From NCBI GenBank assembly GCA_011049455.1, contig DSBL01000119.1:1-64000 (forward strand): 64,000 nt of DNA. Reading direction: 5' to 3'. The notes beneath the pieces are model-generated. The model did not search any database. It saw only the letters and a list, made by a program, of their open reading frames with translations, and was not told the origin of the DNA. This document shows, piece by piece, positions 9,197 through 19,136 of the stretch; position 1 is the first letter of the stretch, and every line of letters begins with the position of its first letter. The stretch comes from Desulfonatronum sp. Lineage in GTDB: Bacteria > Desulfobacterota > Desulfovibrionia > Desulfovibrionales > Desulfonatronaceae. The translations under genes and the position numbers were made by a program.

Positions 9197-9636
9197 TGCG
9201 TTCCCTGTTCGACGTGAATGTGCTCATTGCTCTCCTTGACGCCGGCCATGTTCATCATCGTTTGGTCACGGGCTGGCTGGATCAAGAAATACTCCATGGC
9301 TGGGCATCCTGTCCTCTCACCCAGAACGGGTGTGTGCGCATCATGTCTCAACCGGCGTATCCCGGCGCCTTGCCGGCTGGAGAGGTGGCCGCTCGGCTTG
9401 CCGAAGCTGCGGCCCACCCTTCCCATCAATTCTGGCCTGCCGACGTCAACCTGCTGGACGCGACAACCTTTCAGTGGGCGTATATTCTCGGTCATCGCCA
9501 GATCACGGACGCTTATCTTCTGGCTCTGGCCATAAGGTGGAAAGGACGTTTCGTGACCCTTGACCGACGTATTTCCTCCCAGGCCGTCACGGGTTGCGTC
9601 CAAAAACACCTGCACTGCATCACGGAACGCGCATGA
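9193..9636 (+). CDS. PIN-domain toxin (VapC-like ribonuclease)
   Basis: 147 aa; LFDVNVLIALLD, ITDAYLLALA, FVTLDRRI motifs; coupled to RHH gene. Confidence 0.85.
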   Translation: MMRSLFDVNVLIALLDAGHVHHRLVTGWLDQEILHGWASCPLTQNGCVRIMSQPAYPGALPAGEVAARLAEAAAHPSHQFWPADVNLLDATTFQWAYILGHRQITDAYLLALAIRWKGRFVTLDRRISSQAVTGCVQKHLHCITERA

Positions 9637-9682
9637 ACGAAATTTTTTGGACATCGTCCAAGATATTCACCAGGAGTCCTTG

Positions 9683-11857
9683 ATGAACGACAGCGGCATA
9701 CTTCCCAACGGCGAGGCAAAAGCATTCAACGGTCCCAGGGTATGGCCCGGCTCGCCCAACCCGCTCGGCGTCACCTGGGACGGCTCGGGCGTCAACTTCG
9801 CCCTGTTTTCAGCCCATGCCGAGAAGGTGGAGTTGTGTTTGTTCGAGGATGATGGAGTCACCGAGACAGCCAGAATTCCTTTGCCCGAGTACACCCACGA
9901 GGTCTGGCATTGCTATCTGCCGGATGCCCGGCCGGGCCAGCTTTACGGCTATCGGGTGCACGGCCCCTACGAGCCGTTGGCCGGGCATCGCTTCAACCCC
10001 AACAAACTTCTGCTGGACCCGTATGCCAAGGCTCTGGTGGGGGATCTGGAATGGGACGACGCCTTGTTCGGCTATCAGGTGGGTCATCCGGACGAGGATT
10101 TGTCTTTTGACGAGCGGGATTCCGCGCCGTTTCTCCCCAAGTGCCAAGTTGTGGACCCGGCATTCACCTGGGGCCGGCCCATGGATTTTCGGCCCTGGCA
10201 CGAAAGCGTGATCTACGAGATGCATGTGCGCGGATACACCAAGCTGCACCCGGAAGTACCCGAGGAGTTCCGGGGCACGTTCGAGGGGCTGGCGACCCAG
10301 CCGGTCATCAACCATCTGAAGCATCTTGGGATCACGGCCATTGAGCTGCTGCCCATCCATGCTTTTCTGCAGGACCGTCATCTCATCGAACGGGGCCTGA
10401 GCAACTATTGGGGATACAATTCCATCGGCTATTTCGCGCCGCACCCGGCCTATCTCGGCCCCAGACAGCACCTTTCCTCGTTCAAGAGCTTCGTGCAGAA
10501 AATGCACGACGCTGGCATCGAGGTGATCCTGGACGTGGTCTACAACCACACGGCCGAGGGCAGCCACCTTGGGCCGACCCTGTCTTTTCGCGGCATTGAC
10601 AACTATTCGTACTATTATTTGATGGGGAATGAGCCCAGATTTTACAATGATTTCACCGGAACGGGCAATGCCTTGGAGCTGCGCCATCCCAAGGTGTTGA
10701 GCATGGTCATGGACTCTCTGCGCTACTGGGTGCAAACCATGGGCGTGGACGGATTCAGGTTTGATTTGGCCACCACCCTGGCCCGGGTGGAAGGCCCCTA
10801 CCACGAGCATGCCAGCTTTCTGGACGCCGTGGCCCAGGACCCTGTGCTGGGCGGCGTCAAACTTATCGCCGAGCCATGGGACACCGGCCTGGGCGGCTAT
10901 CAGGTGGGTCATTTCCCGCCGGGCTGGGCCGAATGGAACGACCAGTACCGAGATGCCATGCGCAAATTTTGGAAGGGGGATGAAGGACAGCTTTTCTTTT
11001 TTGCCGAGTGTTTTTCCGCTTCCGCGGACATCTTCAACCGCCGCGGTCGGCGAACCTGGGCCAGCGTGAACTTCATCACGGCTCATGACGGTTTCACCCT
11101 GGGTGATCTGGTCAGCTACAACGAGAAGCACAACGACGCCAACGGCGAGGAAGGCCGGGACGGATCAGACAACAACAACTCCTGGAACTGCGGAGCCGAG
11201 GGAGAAACGGAAGATCCCGGGATTCTGGCCCTGCGCCGACGCCAGATGCGCAATTTATTGGCGACATTGATTTTTTCTCAGGGCATGCCCATGCTTCTGG
11301 CCGGGGATGAGTTCGGCCACAGCCAGAAAGGGAACAACAACGTCTACTGCCAGGACAATGAGATCAGCTGGCTGGACTGGCACGATTTGGACGAGGCGGG
11401 CAGGACCCAGATCGCCTTCGTCAGCCGTCTGCTTGATCTGCGTCACAAGCATATTGTCTTTCACCGCAACCGTTTTTTCCATGGAGAGATCATTCCCGGG
11501 ACCGAGGTCAAGGACGTGGTCTGGATGCGACCTGATGGACGCGAAATGGGCGACGAAAACTGGGACGACCCCCATGCGCGCGCCCTGGCCATCCGCCTGA
11601 GCGGAGAGGCCGGGATCGTTCACCTCACGGAAACGGGTGAACAGGAGCCGGATGATACCTTTTTGCTGCTGGTCAACGCCGACCATGAGGCCGTGGATTT
11701 CGTCCTGCCCAACGGCGACGCCGGCGTCTGGGAGGCCCTGGTGGACACCACGGCCGAGGACGGAGGGGCGGAAAGCGGTCCTTTTCCGCCCGGAACCGTA
11801 CTGCAGACGGGGGCGCGTTCCCTGCGGCTGTTGCGCTTGGTGCTGGAGTCTGGATAA
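9683..11857 (+). CDS. glgX: glycogen debranching enzyme GlgX/TreX
   Basis: PGSPNPLGVTWDGSGVNFALFS; GVDGFRFDLA; NNSWNCGAEGETEDP; QGMPMLLAGDEFGHSQKGNNNVYCQD. Confidence 0.93.
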   Translation: MNDSGILPNGEAKAFNGPRVWPGSPNPLGVTWDGSGVNFALFSAHAEKVELCLFEDDGVTETARIPLPEYTHEVWHCYLPDARPGQLYGYRVHGPYEPLAGHRFNPNKLLLDPYAKALVGDLEWDDALFGYQVGHPDEDLSFDERDSAPFLPKCQVVDPAFTWGRPMDFRPWHESVIYEMHVRGYTKLHPEVPEEFRGTFEGLATQPVINHLKHLGITAIELLPIHAFLQDRHLIERGLSNYWGYNSIGYFAPHPAYLGPRQHLSSFKSFVQKMHDAGIEVILDVVYNHTAEGSHLGPTLSFRGIDNYSYYYLMGNEPRFYNDFTGTGNALELRHPKVLSMVMDSLRYWVQTMGVDGFRFDLATTLARVEGPYHEHASFLDAVAQDPVLGGVKLIAEPWDTGLGGYQVGHFPPGWAEWNDQYRDAMRKFWKGDEGQLFFFAECFSASADIFNRRGRRTWASVNFITAHDGFTLGDLVSYNEKHNDANGEEGRDGSDNNNSWNCGAEGETEDPGILALRRRQMRNLLATLIFSQGMPMLLAGDEFGHSQKGNNNVYCQDNEISWLDWHDLDEAGRTQIAFVSRLLDLRHKHIVFHRNRFFHGEIIPGTEVKDVVWMRPDGREMGDENWDDPHARALAIRLSGEAGIVHLTETGEQEPDDTFLLLVNADHEAVDFVLPNGDAGVWEALVDTTAEDGGAESGPFPPGTVLQTGARSLRLLRLVLESG

Positions 11858-11883
11858 GCCATGCCCGCGCAAGGTTTTGAACC

Positions 11884-14778
11884 ATGAATCCTCTCTACCA
11901 TCCCACCTCCTTCTACAGGCTCCAGTTCCACGCCGGATTCACCTTTGCCCAGGCGGCAAAGATCGCGCCCTACCTGCGAGATCTGGGCATCAGCCACGTC
12001 TACACCTCGCCCATTCTCGCGGCCCGACCCGGTTCGACCCACGGCTACGACATCGCGGACCATCAGGCTTTGAATCCGGAACTGGGGGGCCGCCAAGGCT
12101 TCGAGAGCCTGAGTGTCGCGCTGCGAGACGCAGGGCTCGGGCTGATCATGGACATCGTGCCCAATCACATGGGCATCGGCCGCGACGACAACCAGTGGTG
12201 GCTGGACGTGCTGGAGTGGGGCCGCAGCAGCAGGTATGCGCACTATTTCGATATCCAGTGGTTCCCGGAAACCCAAGGCATCCACGATCAGGTTCTGCTG
12301 CCCGTGCTGGGCGATCTGTACGGCAACGTCCTGCGGCGCGGGGAGCTGCGGCTGCGCTTTGACGCGCAAGCGGGCTCCTTCAGCGTTTGGTATCATGAAC
12401 ACCGATTCCCGGTCTGTCCGTCCACCTACGCCCGGATCCTTGCCCCGTGCCTGGAGACGGCCGGGAAACGACTTGCGGATAACCCGGACGTACGCGCCGC
12501 GTTCACTGAATCCAAACGGCTGCGCGTGAGGCCCCGCTCCGGGGTCCGACGCAAGGCCCTGCGCACCCGAGGGGAAACCTTCAAGGCCTTTTTGTCCGGG
12601 CTGGTCGCCAGACTGCCGGAGCTGGAGCGCATCTTGGAGCGGGCCGAAGTCCTGTTTTCCCCGGACGCCTCGGACGGCCGCGGCCTGGAACGGCTGCACA
12701 GGCTCCTGGAGCGTCAGCACTTTCGGCCGGCCTTCTGGCGGGTGGCCGGCCACGAGATCAACTATCGCCGCTTTTTCCAGATCAACGACCTGGCCGGGCT
12801 GCGCGTGGAGGAGCCGGAGGTCTTCGAGGCGGCCCACGGTCTGATCCGGGACCTTGTGGCCCAGGGTTTGGCGCACGGGCTGCGCATCGACCATATTGAC
12901 GGCCTGTATGACCCTGAAAGGTACTTGCAGCGCCTGCAGGATCTGGTCGAGCCCTTGGCTGCGGATCTGGGGTTTGAGCCGGGCCGCTTTCCGGTTTACG
13001 TGGAAAAAATTTTGGAGGAGCACGAATCCCTGCGCTCCCAGTGGCCGGTGCATGGCAGCACGGGTTACGACGCCTTGAGCGAGATCAATGGCGTGCTGTA
13101 CAATGCCTCGGGCGTGGCCCAACTGCGGGTCGTGTACGAGGCGGCCGAAGGAACGGGAGCAGCGGACGCGCACGGTGAGGCCGTGCGGGCCAAGCGCCAG
13201 ATCATGGACCAGGAATTGGCCTCGGAGCTGGAGGTGCTGGCCACGGAAACCACCCGCCTGCTCAAGCGTGATCCCGCGACCCGGGACTTTTCCTGCGGGG
13301 AGATCCGCCAGGCCCTGCGCGAAATCGTCTCCCGCTTTCCCGTGTACCGGACCTATGTGGGAAAAAGGGGAGCTTCACCCGAAGACGTCCGCGATCTGGA
13401 TCAGGCTCTGGAAATGGCCCGGCGCGCCCGGGCCGTGAGCCATCCCATGCTTTTCGACGTGCTTGAGGCCGTGCTCAAGGCCCGGTGGCAGCAGCGGGCC
13501 GACGGCCGACCCAGGGCCAGATGGCTGCGTTTGGCCCGCAAGTTTCAGCAGTTCACCGGCCCGGCCATGGCCAAGGGCATGGAGGATACCGCGTTCTATC
13601 GGGTCGTTCCCTTGGTTTCCCTGAACGAGGTGGGCATGGGGCCGCAACGCAAGGTCAGCACCGTGGCCGACTTCCATCAGCGGATGCTTTGCCGGGCTAA
13701 CCAGTGGCCCCTGGCCATGGTCACCACGGCTACCCACGACACCAAGCGCAGCGAGGATGTCCGGGCGCGCATTGCGGCCTTGTCCGAGATGCCCGCGGTT
13801 TGGACCGAGCACGTGCAGCGATGGCAAACCCTGAATCGCCGGGTCAGGCAGGAATCAGGGGAAGCGGTGTTTCCCACCAGCCGGGACGAATACCTGTTTT
13901 ATCAGACCCTGGTGGGTGTCTGGCCCTTGGTTCGACCGGGCAGCGGGCTGCCCGGAGCTGAAGCGCTGGCCGCTTTGAGCAGCAGGTTGCAGGCTTACAT
14001 GGTCAAGGCCGCCCGGGAGGCCAAGACGCATACTTCCTGGCTCAACCCGGACGAGGATTATGAAGGCGCGCTTACAGGCTTTGTCAGCCGGATTCTGGAA
14101 AATCGGGCCGCCGCGCCTTTTCTGCGGGACGTCCAGGACTTCACGCAGATTCTGGCCGGACCCGGAACCTGCAACGCCCTGGCCCAGATGGTCCTGCGCC
14201 TGACCATCCCCGGCGTCCCGGACACCTATCAGGGCACGGAACTATGGGACGACTCCCTGGTGGACCCGGACAACCGGCGTCCTGTGGATTTCAGAGCAAG
14301 GAACAACAATGTGCAAAAATTTTTGGGAACACTGGAAAAGAAAAGCCTGGGCGGACTGGCCCGGGAACTGGCTGCAGCCTGGCGGGACGGACGGCTCAAG
14401 CACTTTCTGCTCTGGCGACTGCTGCGGCTGCGCAAGTCTGGGCCGGACCTGTTTTTGCGCGGCCAATACATTCCGTTGAAGGTTGCGGGCGCATATGCGG
14501 AACACGTTTTGGCCTTTGCCAGGCTCCTGGATGACCAAGCCGTGGTCGTGGCCCTGCCGCGTCTGATTCACTCCCTGGGTGCGACAGAGCAGGGCTTTTT
14601 ATTGGCCGCTGCCTGGAAGGACACCGTGGTGGACGGCGTCGGCGCCTTGCCCGAGGGTTTTGCGGGCCGATCCTGGTCCAACATGTTCACTGGCGACGTG
14701 GTCTCGGGAAAAGATTTTGGCTTTGCCTGCGCCGACCTGTTCGCCCGCCTGCCTGTGGCCGTGCTGGCGGCCTGCTGA
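11884..14778 (+). CDS. treY: malto-oligosyltrehalose synthase
   Basis: TSFYRLQFHAGFTFAQAAKIAPYLRDLGISHVYTSPILAARPGSTHGYDIADHQALNPELGG; TTATHDTKRSEDVRARI. Confidence 0.93.
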   Translation: MNPLYHPTSFYRLQFHAGFTFAQAAKIAPYLRDLGISHVYTSPILAARPGSTHGYDIADHQALNPELGGRQGFESLSVALRDAGLGLIMDIVPNHMGIGRDDNQWWLDVLEWGRSSRYAHYFDIQWFPETQGIHDQVLLPVLGDLYGNVLRRGELRLRFDAQAGSFSVWYHEHRFPVCPSTYARILAPCLETAGKRLADNPDVRAAFTESKRLRVRPRSGVRRKALRTRGETFKAFLSGLVARLPELERILERAEVLFSPDASDGRGLERLHRLLERQHFRPAFWRVAGHEINYRRFFQINDLAGLRVEEPEVFEAAHGLIRDLVAQGLAHGLRIDHIDGLYDPERYLQRLQDLVEPLAADLGFEPGRFPVYVEKILEEHESLRSQWPVHGSTGYDALSEINGVLYNASGVAQLRVVYEAAEGTGAADAHGEAVRAKRQIMDQELASELEVLATETTRLLKRDPATRDFSCGEIRQALREIVSRFPVYRTYVGKRGASPEDVRDLDQALEMARRARAVSHPMLFDVLEAVLKARWQQRADGRPRARWLRLARKFQQFTGPAMAKGMEDTAFYRVVPLVSLNEVGMGPQRKVSTVADFHQRMLCRANQWPLAMVTTATHDTKRSEDVRARIAALSEMPAVWTEHVQRWQTLNRRVRQESGEAVFPTSRDEYLFYQTLVGVWPLVRPGSGLPGAEALAALSSRLQAYMVKAAREAKTHTSWLNPDEDYEGALTGFVSRILENRAAAPFLRDVQDFTQILAGPGTCNALAQMVLRLTIPGVPDTYQGTELWDDSLVDPDNRRPVDFRARNNNVQKFLGTLEKKSLGGLARELAAAWRDGRLKHFLLWRLLRLRKSGPDLFLRGQYIPLKVAGAYAEHVLAFARLLDDQAVVVALPRLIHSLGATEQGFLLAAAWKDTVVDGVGALPEGFAGRSWSNMFTGDVVSGKDFGFACADLFARLPVAVLAAC

Positions 14779-14804
14779 GGCAGGACCATTGCGCACAAAG
14801 CATC

Positions 14805-16517
14805 TTACAGCTTCATCATCTTCAGATAATTTGAAAAAAGCCGGGGATGCACCCGGGAATACCATTCAAAGTCCGCTGCGATCTCCATGCCGGGCACCAT
14901 CGCCCGGACCACAGGCAGGCCGATGTCCTCGCGGGTCAGATCCACATAGACGGGCTGGAAGCCGTGGGCCGCCAGCACGGCTTCCAAAAGGGCCAGATCC
15001 GCGGCCGTGTTGCCGGTGGAATAGTCCGGCAGGTTTTCCACGGGCACCCGGAGCAAGCCTTCCAGACCGGGGGCCGAGCAAGACTCCGTCGGAAAAGGGA
15101 AGGGCGTCTCGGTCATGGCCGAGAGCAGCGCCCGTTTTGCGTTCAGGCCGGCTCCGCAGCCTTTGACGATCTGCTGGTTTTGATCGATGACAAAGCACTT
15201 GCAGCAGGGAACGCCCATGGCCGAAGTGAGATCCTGGAACTGGAGGCAAATCCCCTGCTTCTGGTAGTTTTGCAGCAGGCCGGCCAGCAGGGGGTCGCGG
15301 GTTTCCACAGTGAAGCACTGCCGGGGATCAAAGGGGGTGACGCTTTCGTGATCCCGCTCGATGATTTCGAGCAACGCGCTGATCTTGGCCTCCTCCAGCG
15401 TGTTGCCCGCGGCCAGACCTGTTGAGCCCAGCCCGCTGAAGAGCTTTCTTTCATCCAGATTGCAGAACAAAAACACGCATTGCGCCGGCACCAGGATCGG
15501 CTCAGGGCCGTTCACGCTGGTCCGTTCCCCCGTGATCCAGTGAAGCGGTTCGTCCTGATAGGGAACCTCCAGGGCCAGGACGTTGGGGTCCAAAATGGCT
15601 GTTACGCCCTTGCTAAGCGTTGAGAAGCTGCCATGCGCCAAGCGGTGGTCCCGGAGGTAGCCCTCGACGTGTGTTTTGGAAAAGGACGCGAAGGAAGATT
15701 TTCTCTCCACTATCTCCATGACATACGAGGCCATGGCGTGCTCCAGGGCCAGTCCTCGGCCGTAGGCGGTCTGCGCGCCGGCCAGGGTGTATCCGTGGCG
15801 GCCGCTTTGCACCCTGATGTCCAGCCGCCATTGCCTCAGCAGGGCGATGGGGCTGAGGGAAGCCTCATGGCGCTGCAATGGGCCGTGGACAATATCGAGT
15901 TGTTCCAGCCTTTCCAGACCGATGCGGGCGGTTTCCTCCGGTGCGGTGCGGGGCTGTGTTGCGGGCAGGGGGCCTGCGATGATTGTCTTTCGCAGCGTTT
16001 TGATATCCGGTAAAGGAGTTTCCTGTTTTGCCGAGGCGGCCTTGCAGGGAAAGGGCATTCCCGCCTCTTTCGGTGCGGGCAAGGATTTGTGCTCGAGCAT
16101 GTTGGCGCGAAACAGTTTTATCCAACGCTTGTGCAGCGCATGGTCGGGAAGGAGCATGGCCCGCAGATGGATCAAGGGGGAATGTTCGGCCGAACGTTGG
16201 AGGCGTTCCTTGTTCAGGGTCTTGCGGATTTTTCGGAATCGGGCGGAAAGAAACACGGCTTCATGGAATACGGAGACCAAGGGGCTTTGCCTGCTCTCGT
16301 ATTCTTGCAAGACATCGTGGATTCTTGACGGTTCCCATGTCCCAATTTGCTGCAGCACATGCTGGCGCATGAACACGTCGTTCGGATGCGCTTCCACGTA
16401 GGCCAGGCTCTGCTCAAAAGTCATTTCCTCGGGGGGCAGGCAGGCGAAAAATCCGGTGGCGGCTTCTGTTTTGACCAGGGTCAGGGTGTAGGACAGGGGC
16501 GATGGGATTGTGTGCAT
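14805..16517 (-). CDS. YcaO-family protein
   Basis: 570 aa; C-terminal YcaO segment GLGSTGLAAGNTLEEAKISALLEIIERDHESVTPFDPRQC...PVVRAMVPGMEI; additional N-terminal region. Confidence 0.85.
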   Translation of the reverse strand: MHTIPSPLSYTLTLVKTEAATGFFACLPPEEMTFEQSLAYVEAHPNDVFMRQHVLQQIGTWEPSRIHDVLQEYESRQSPLVSVFHEAVFLSARFRKIRKTLNKERLQRSAEHSPLIHLRAMLLPDHALHKRWIKLFRANMLEHKSLPAPKEAGMPFPCKAASAKQETPLPDIKTLRKTIIAGPLPATQPRTAPEETARIGLERLEQLDIVHGPLQRHEASLSPIALLRQWRLDIRVQSGRHGYTLAGAQTAYGRGLALEHAMASYVMEIVERKSSFASFSKTHVEGYLRDHRLAHGSFSTLSKGVTAILDPNVLALEVPYQDEPLHWITGERTSVNGPEPILVPAQCVFLFCNLDERKLFSGLGSTGLAAGNTLEEAKISALLEIIERDHESVTPFDPRQCFTVETRDPLLAGLLQNYQKQGICLQFQDLTSAMGVPCCKCFVIDQNQQIVKGCGAGLNAKRALLSAMTETPFPFPTESCSAPGLEGLLRVPVENLPDYSTGNTAADLALLEAVLAAHGFQPVYVDLTREDIGLPVVRAMVPGMEIAADFEWYSRVHPRLFSNYLKMMKL

Positions 16518-16691
16518 GATGTGGGTAGTGACGGAATCATGGCTTGGTGGAAAACGTCATTTTCACCGGGTTGTTGCCGCACCGTGAGGCGGCATCGGCT
16601 TGAACGAATTGTTCGATGTGGCCGCCCGTATGGTTTGACTGCCAGGCGGCATGGCTTTTTTTCCGTTTGGGTCAATGCGATTGTCCGATAT

Positions 16692-17495
16692 TCATGCCTT
16701 TCCCACTGCTTTGAAGAAGGTGTAGCAAAACGTGCCGTCCGGCTCGGTCGTCCGATATAACGCTTGGATTCCTTTGTCGAACAAAAGGGGATCGATGAGG
16801 CCCTCCTCAATCGCCGATTGACGCACCCCCTCGATCATTGCGGTGAATGTTTTTTTCGTGAACCCGTGGACGATTGTCGGTTTGCTGGCATCAGCATACA
16901 CCATTCGCGGGGATACCCGGATGGCGCCGTACCCGGCCGAAGCCAGCAATGGATACAACGACCTGCCGATAAGTGCGTTTCCGCCGGCCCGGGACTGCAA
17001 TTCGACCTGGCAATGAATCGCGGCACGCGCTGCATCGCTGTCAGGATGAAAACAGACGGAGCCATGATCGCCTTCAATAACCGTGATGGTTCCTCCGGGC
17101 CGCAGAAACATCTTCAGCGTTTGCAAGGCGAGGGTCGGATCCCTCAGATGTTCCAAAACAAAGCACACAAAGGCATGGTGGAATGACGCCGGGGGAAAGG
17201 GCAGATGGAAAATGTCCGCTTGCTGGAAGCGGACATTGCCTAGCCCTGCCGCGCGGGCCTTTTCCCGGGCCTGGACGATTGAATTCGAGGAGATGTCAAC
17301 GGATGTAATCATGGCTCCAGGGCTGTTCCGAGCCAGGGTCAGTGTTTGTGCTCCAACCCCGCAACCGGCTTCCAGGACCCTGCTTCCCGTTGGATATGCC
17401 GTGTCGGAATGCAGCAAGTCGATCAAGGTTGTTGCCTGATCCTGCAAGCGGATGTTCTCCTGGGAATCGTATCCGTGCACATAGGCCCTGGTCAT
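16692..17495 (-). CDS. class I SAM-dependent methyltransferase
   Basis: GSRVLEAGCGVGAQTLTLARNSPGAMITSVDIS; FHHAFVCFVLEHL. Confidence 0.85.
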   Translation of the reverse strand: MTRAYVHGYDSQENIRLQDQATTLIDLLHSDTAYPTGSRVLEAGCGVGAQTLTLARNSPGAMITSVDISSNSIVQAREKARAAGLGNVRFQQADIFHLPFPPASFHHAFVCFVLEHLRDPTLALQTLKMFLRPGGTITVIEGDHGSVCFHPDSDAARAAIHCQVELQSRAGGNALIGRSLYPLLASAGYGAIRVSPRMVYADASKPTIVHGFTKKTFTAMIEGVRQSAIEEGLIDPLLFDKGIQALYRTTEPDGTFCYTFFKAVGKA

Positions 17496-17660
17496 GGCGA
17501 GGTTCTCCGTGTCGATCACCGACTCCGCCGGCTTTTCGGAGCGCGGCTACGGGAAAGTATTTTTGCGCAAAGATTTGTATTCGCCCGGCAAGGGAGCGGT
17601 CTATGGAGACCGGTCTGTTGCGTGGGCACCTCTGATACTGCCGCGACGAAGGAACCACAA

Positions 17661-17960
17661 ATGTCAGCTGAGGGCAAGGGCCGTATCCGCTGCAACGGAC
17701 CTGACTATCTGGCCCATGCCCTGCTGGACGCTGTGGTGGACAACTCTTTTCTGATTCTGGAAACGATCAGTACGGAACTGGAAAGCCTGGAAGAATCCCT
17801 GCTGACCGATTCAGCTCCGACCGACCTGCGCTGGGCCTGGAGCTAGCCTCTGGTCCCTTTGTTCATGCTCGGCATGGCCGTGGTCATGCTGCTCTCTTTC
17901 ATAGCTGAGAAAATGGCTGTAGCCGGTCTTGATCCGGCATGCTGGCCTTTCGGCCGCTGA
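17661..17960 (+). pseudogene. corA: decayed corA-type Mg2+/Co2+ transporter remnant
   Basis: GPDYLAHALLDAVVDNSFLILETISTELESLEESLL (CorA internal motif) joined to DLRWAWS*PLVPLFMLGMAVVMLLSF (CorA C-terminal TM) with an in-frame TAG and a missing middle. Confidence 0.75.
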
Positions 17961-17989
17961 ATAGCAGAATCACTGGGGGGCTCCCGGCT

Positions 17990-18718
17990 TCAGGTCCGGT
18001 TCTTGACGCCGAGGAAAACCTGCATGGGATATTCGCCTTCTCCGAGCAGATACGGATCATACAGCCCGTCCAGCGTTGACTGGTGCAGGATCAGCCCGTG
18101 CTTTTGGAAGGCCTCTTCCCAGCGCGTCTGGGGAAACAGGCCCAGGACGTGCTGGTCCGTGTGCATGGTCAGCTGGCCGTTTCGGCGGATCAGGTAGACG
18201 AAGGTGGCTTCATAGGTGTTGGGCCGCTGGGAAGGGACATGGTTGTTCTCCAGCAGAGTGACGTGGATGCCGTCCTTGTCGCCGGTATAGGCGAAATTGT
18301 TGTTCTGAAAAGTCTCAGCAGTCTTGCCCGTGATCAGCACGACGCCGCCCGGTTTCACATGCTCGACAGCCGTGGCCATGGCCTTGCGCAGATCCTCCAG
18401 GCAGACCATGTAGTCAATGCTGTCGGGTATCGCGACCACGTCGAACTGTTGCTCCAGCCGCAACGAGCGCATGTCCGCCTCAATGTATTCGATCTCTGGG
18501 TGAGTGGCCCGCGCCTTGGCCAGCATGCCCGGGCTGACGTCCACTCCCGTAACGGAGAAATGTCGCTTGAAGATTCGGTCCAGACCTCCGGCCCCGCTGC
18601 CCAGGTGCAGCATTGTTTCCGGAAAAAATGTGCAATACCGCAGAATAAGGGAGATGTACCGTTCGCCCTCGTGTTCATAGGAAGCGGGATCGGCAAGCCA
18701 GTCCTCGGTCCAGGCCAA
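17990..18718 (-). CDS. class I SAM-dependent methyltransferase (start uncertain)
   Basis: TMLHLGSGAGGLDRIFKRHFSVTGVDVSPGMLAKARATHPEIEYIEADMRSL; ORF open to 18955 but that overlaps the SMR gene; no ATG/GTG between 18798 and the conserved start, TTG at 18718. Confidence 0.75.
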   Translation of the reverse strand: MAWTEDWLADPASYEHEGERYISLILRYCTFFPETMLHLGSGAGGLDRIFKRHFSVTGVDVSPGMLAKARATHPEIEYIEADMRSLRLEQQFDVVAIPDSIDYMVCLEDLRKAMATAVEHVKPGGVVLITGKTAETFQNNNFAYTGDKDGIHVTLLENNHVPSQRPNTYEATFVYLIRRNGQLTMHTDQHVLGLFPQTRWEEAFQKHGLILHQSTLDGLYDPYLLGEGEYPMQVFLGVKNRT

Positions 18719-18797
18719 CTCGTTGTATGCTTTCCAGGGAGCGGACCCGCTTGCCGGGCAGTATGGGGAGAAAGAGGGGAATTTTCCCCGTACCCGA

Positions 18798-19118
18798 TTA
18801 GGCCGGTGTTGCAAGTTTAAGTCCGACGATGCCGGCAATAATGAGCGTAACGCTGATGAGTCGAGCGGCGTTCGCAGGTTCTCCAAACAGGATGATGCCG
18901 AGCACCACGGTGCCCACGGCTCCGACTCCCACCCAAATGGCGTAAGCGGTGCCAACGGAAAGCGATTTCATGGCAACACCCAGCAATAAAAGACTGACAA
19001 TCATTGACAAGGCGGTCCCGAGCATGGGCCACAAGCGGGTGAACCCGTCCGTGTACTTCAACCCGATCGCCCAGCCGACTTCAAACATGCCTGCAATGAA
19101 AAGAATGACCCATGCCAT
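18798..19118 (-). CDS. sugE: SMR-family exporter, SugE/Gdx type
   Basis: 106 aa [35 protein letters not shown]...[25 protein letters not shown]; 4 TM. Confidence 0.92.
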   Translation of the reverse strand: MAWVILFIAGMFEVGWAIGLKYTDGFTRLWPMLGTALSMIVSLLLLGVAMKSLSVGTAYAIWVGVGAVGTVVLGIILFGEPANAARLISVTLIIAGIVGLKLATPA

Positions 19119-19136
19119 ATGTATTCCTCTCAAAAA

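Noticed and set aside
9328-9352. PIN toxin motif CPLTQNGCVRI, with Gln where many PIN proteins have Glu
   Set aside because: I believe Gln is common in this subfamily, so this is not good evidence for an inactive toxin without an alignment.
16563-16652. 29-codon minus-strand ORF (MPPGSQTIRAATSNNSFKPMPPHGAATTR) between methyltransferase and YcaO, considered as a RiPP precursor
   Set aside because: No RBS, no leader/core pattern, no Cys; cannot be distinguished from chance.
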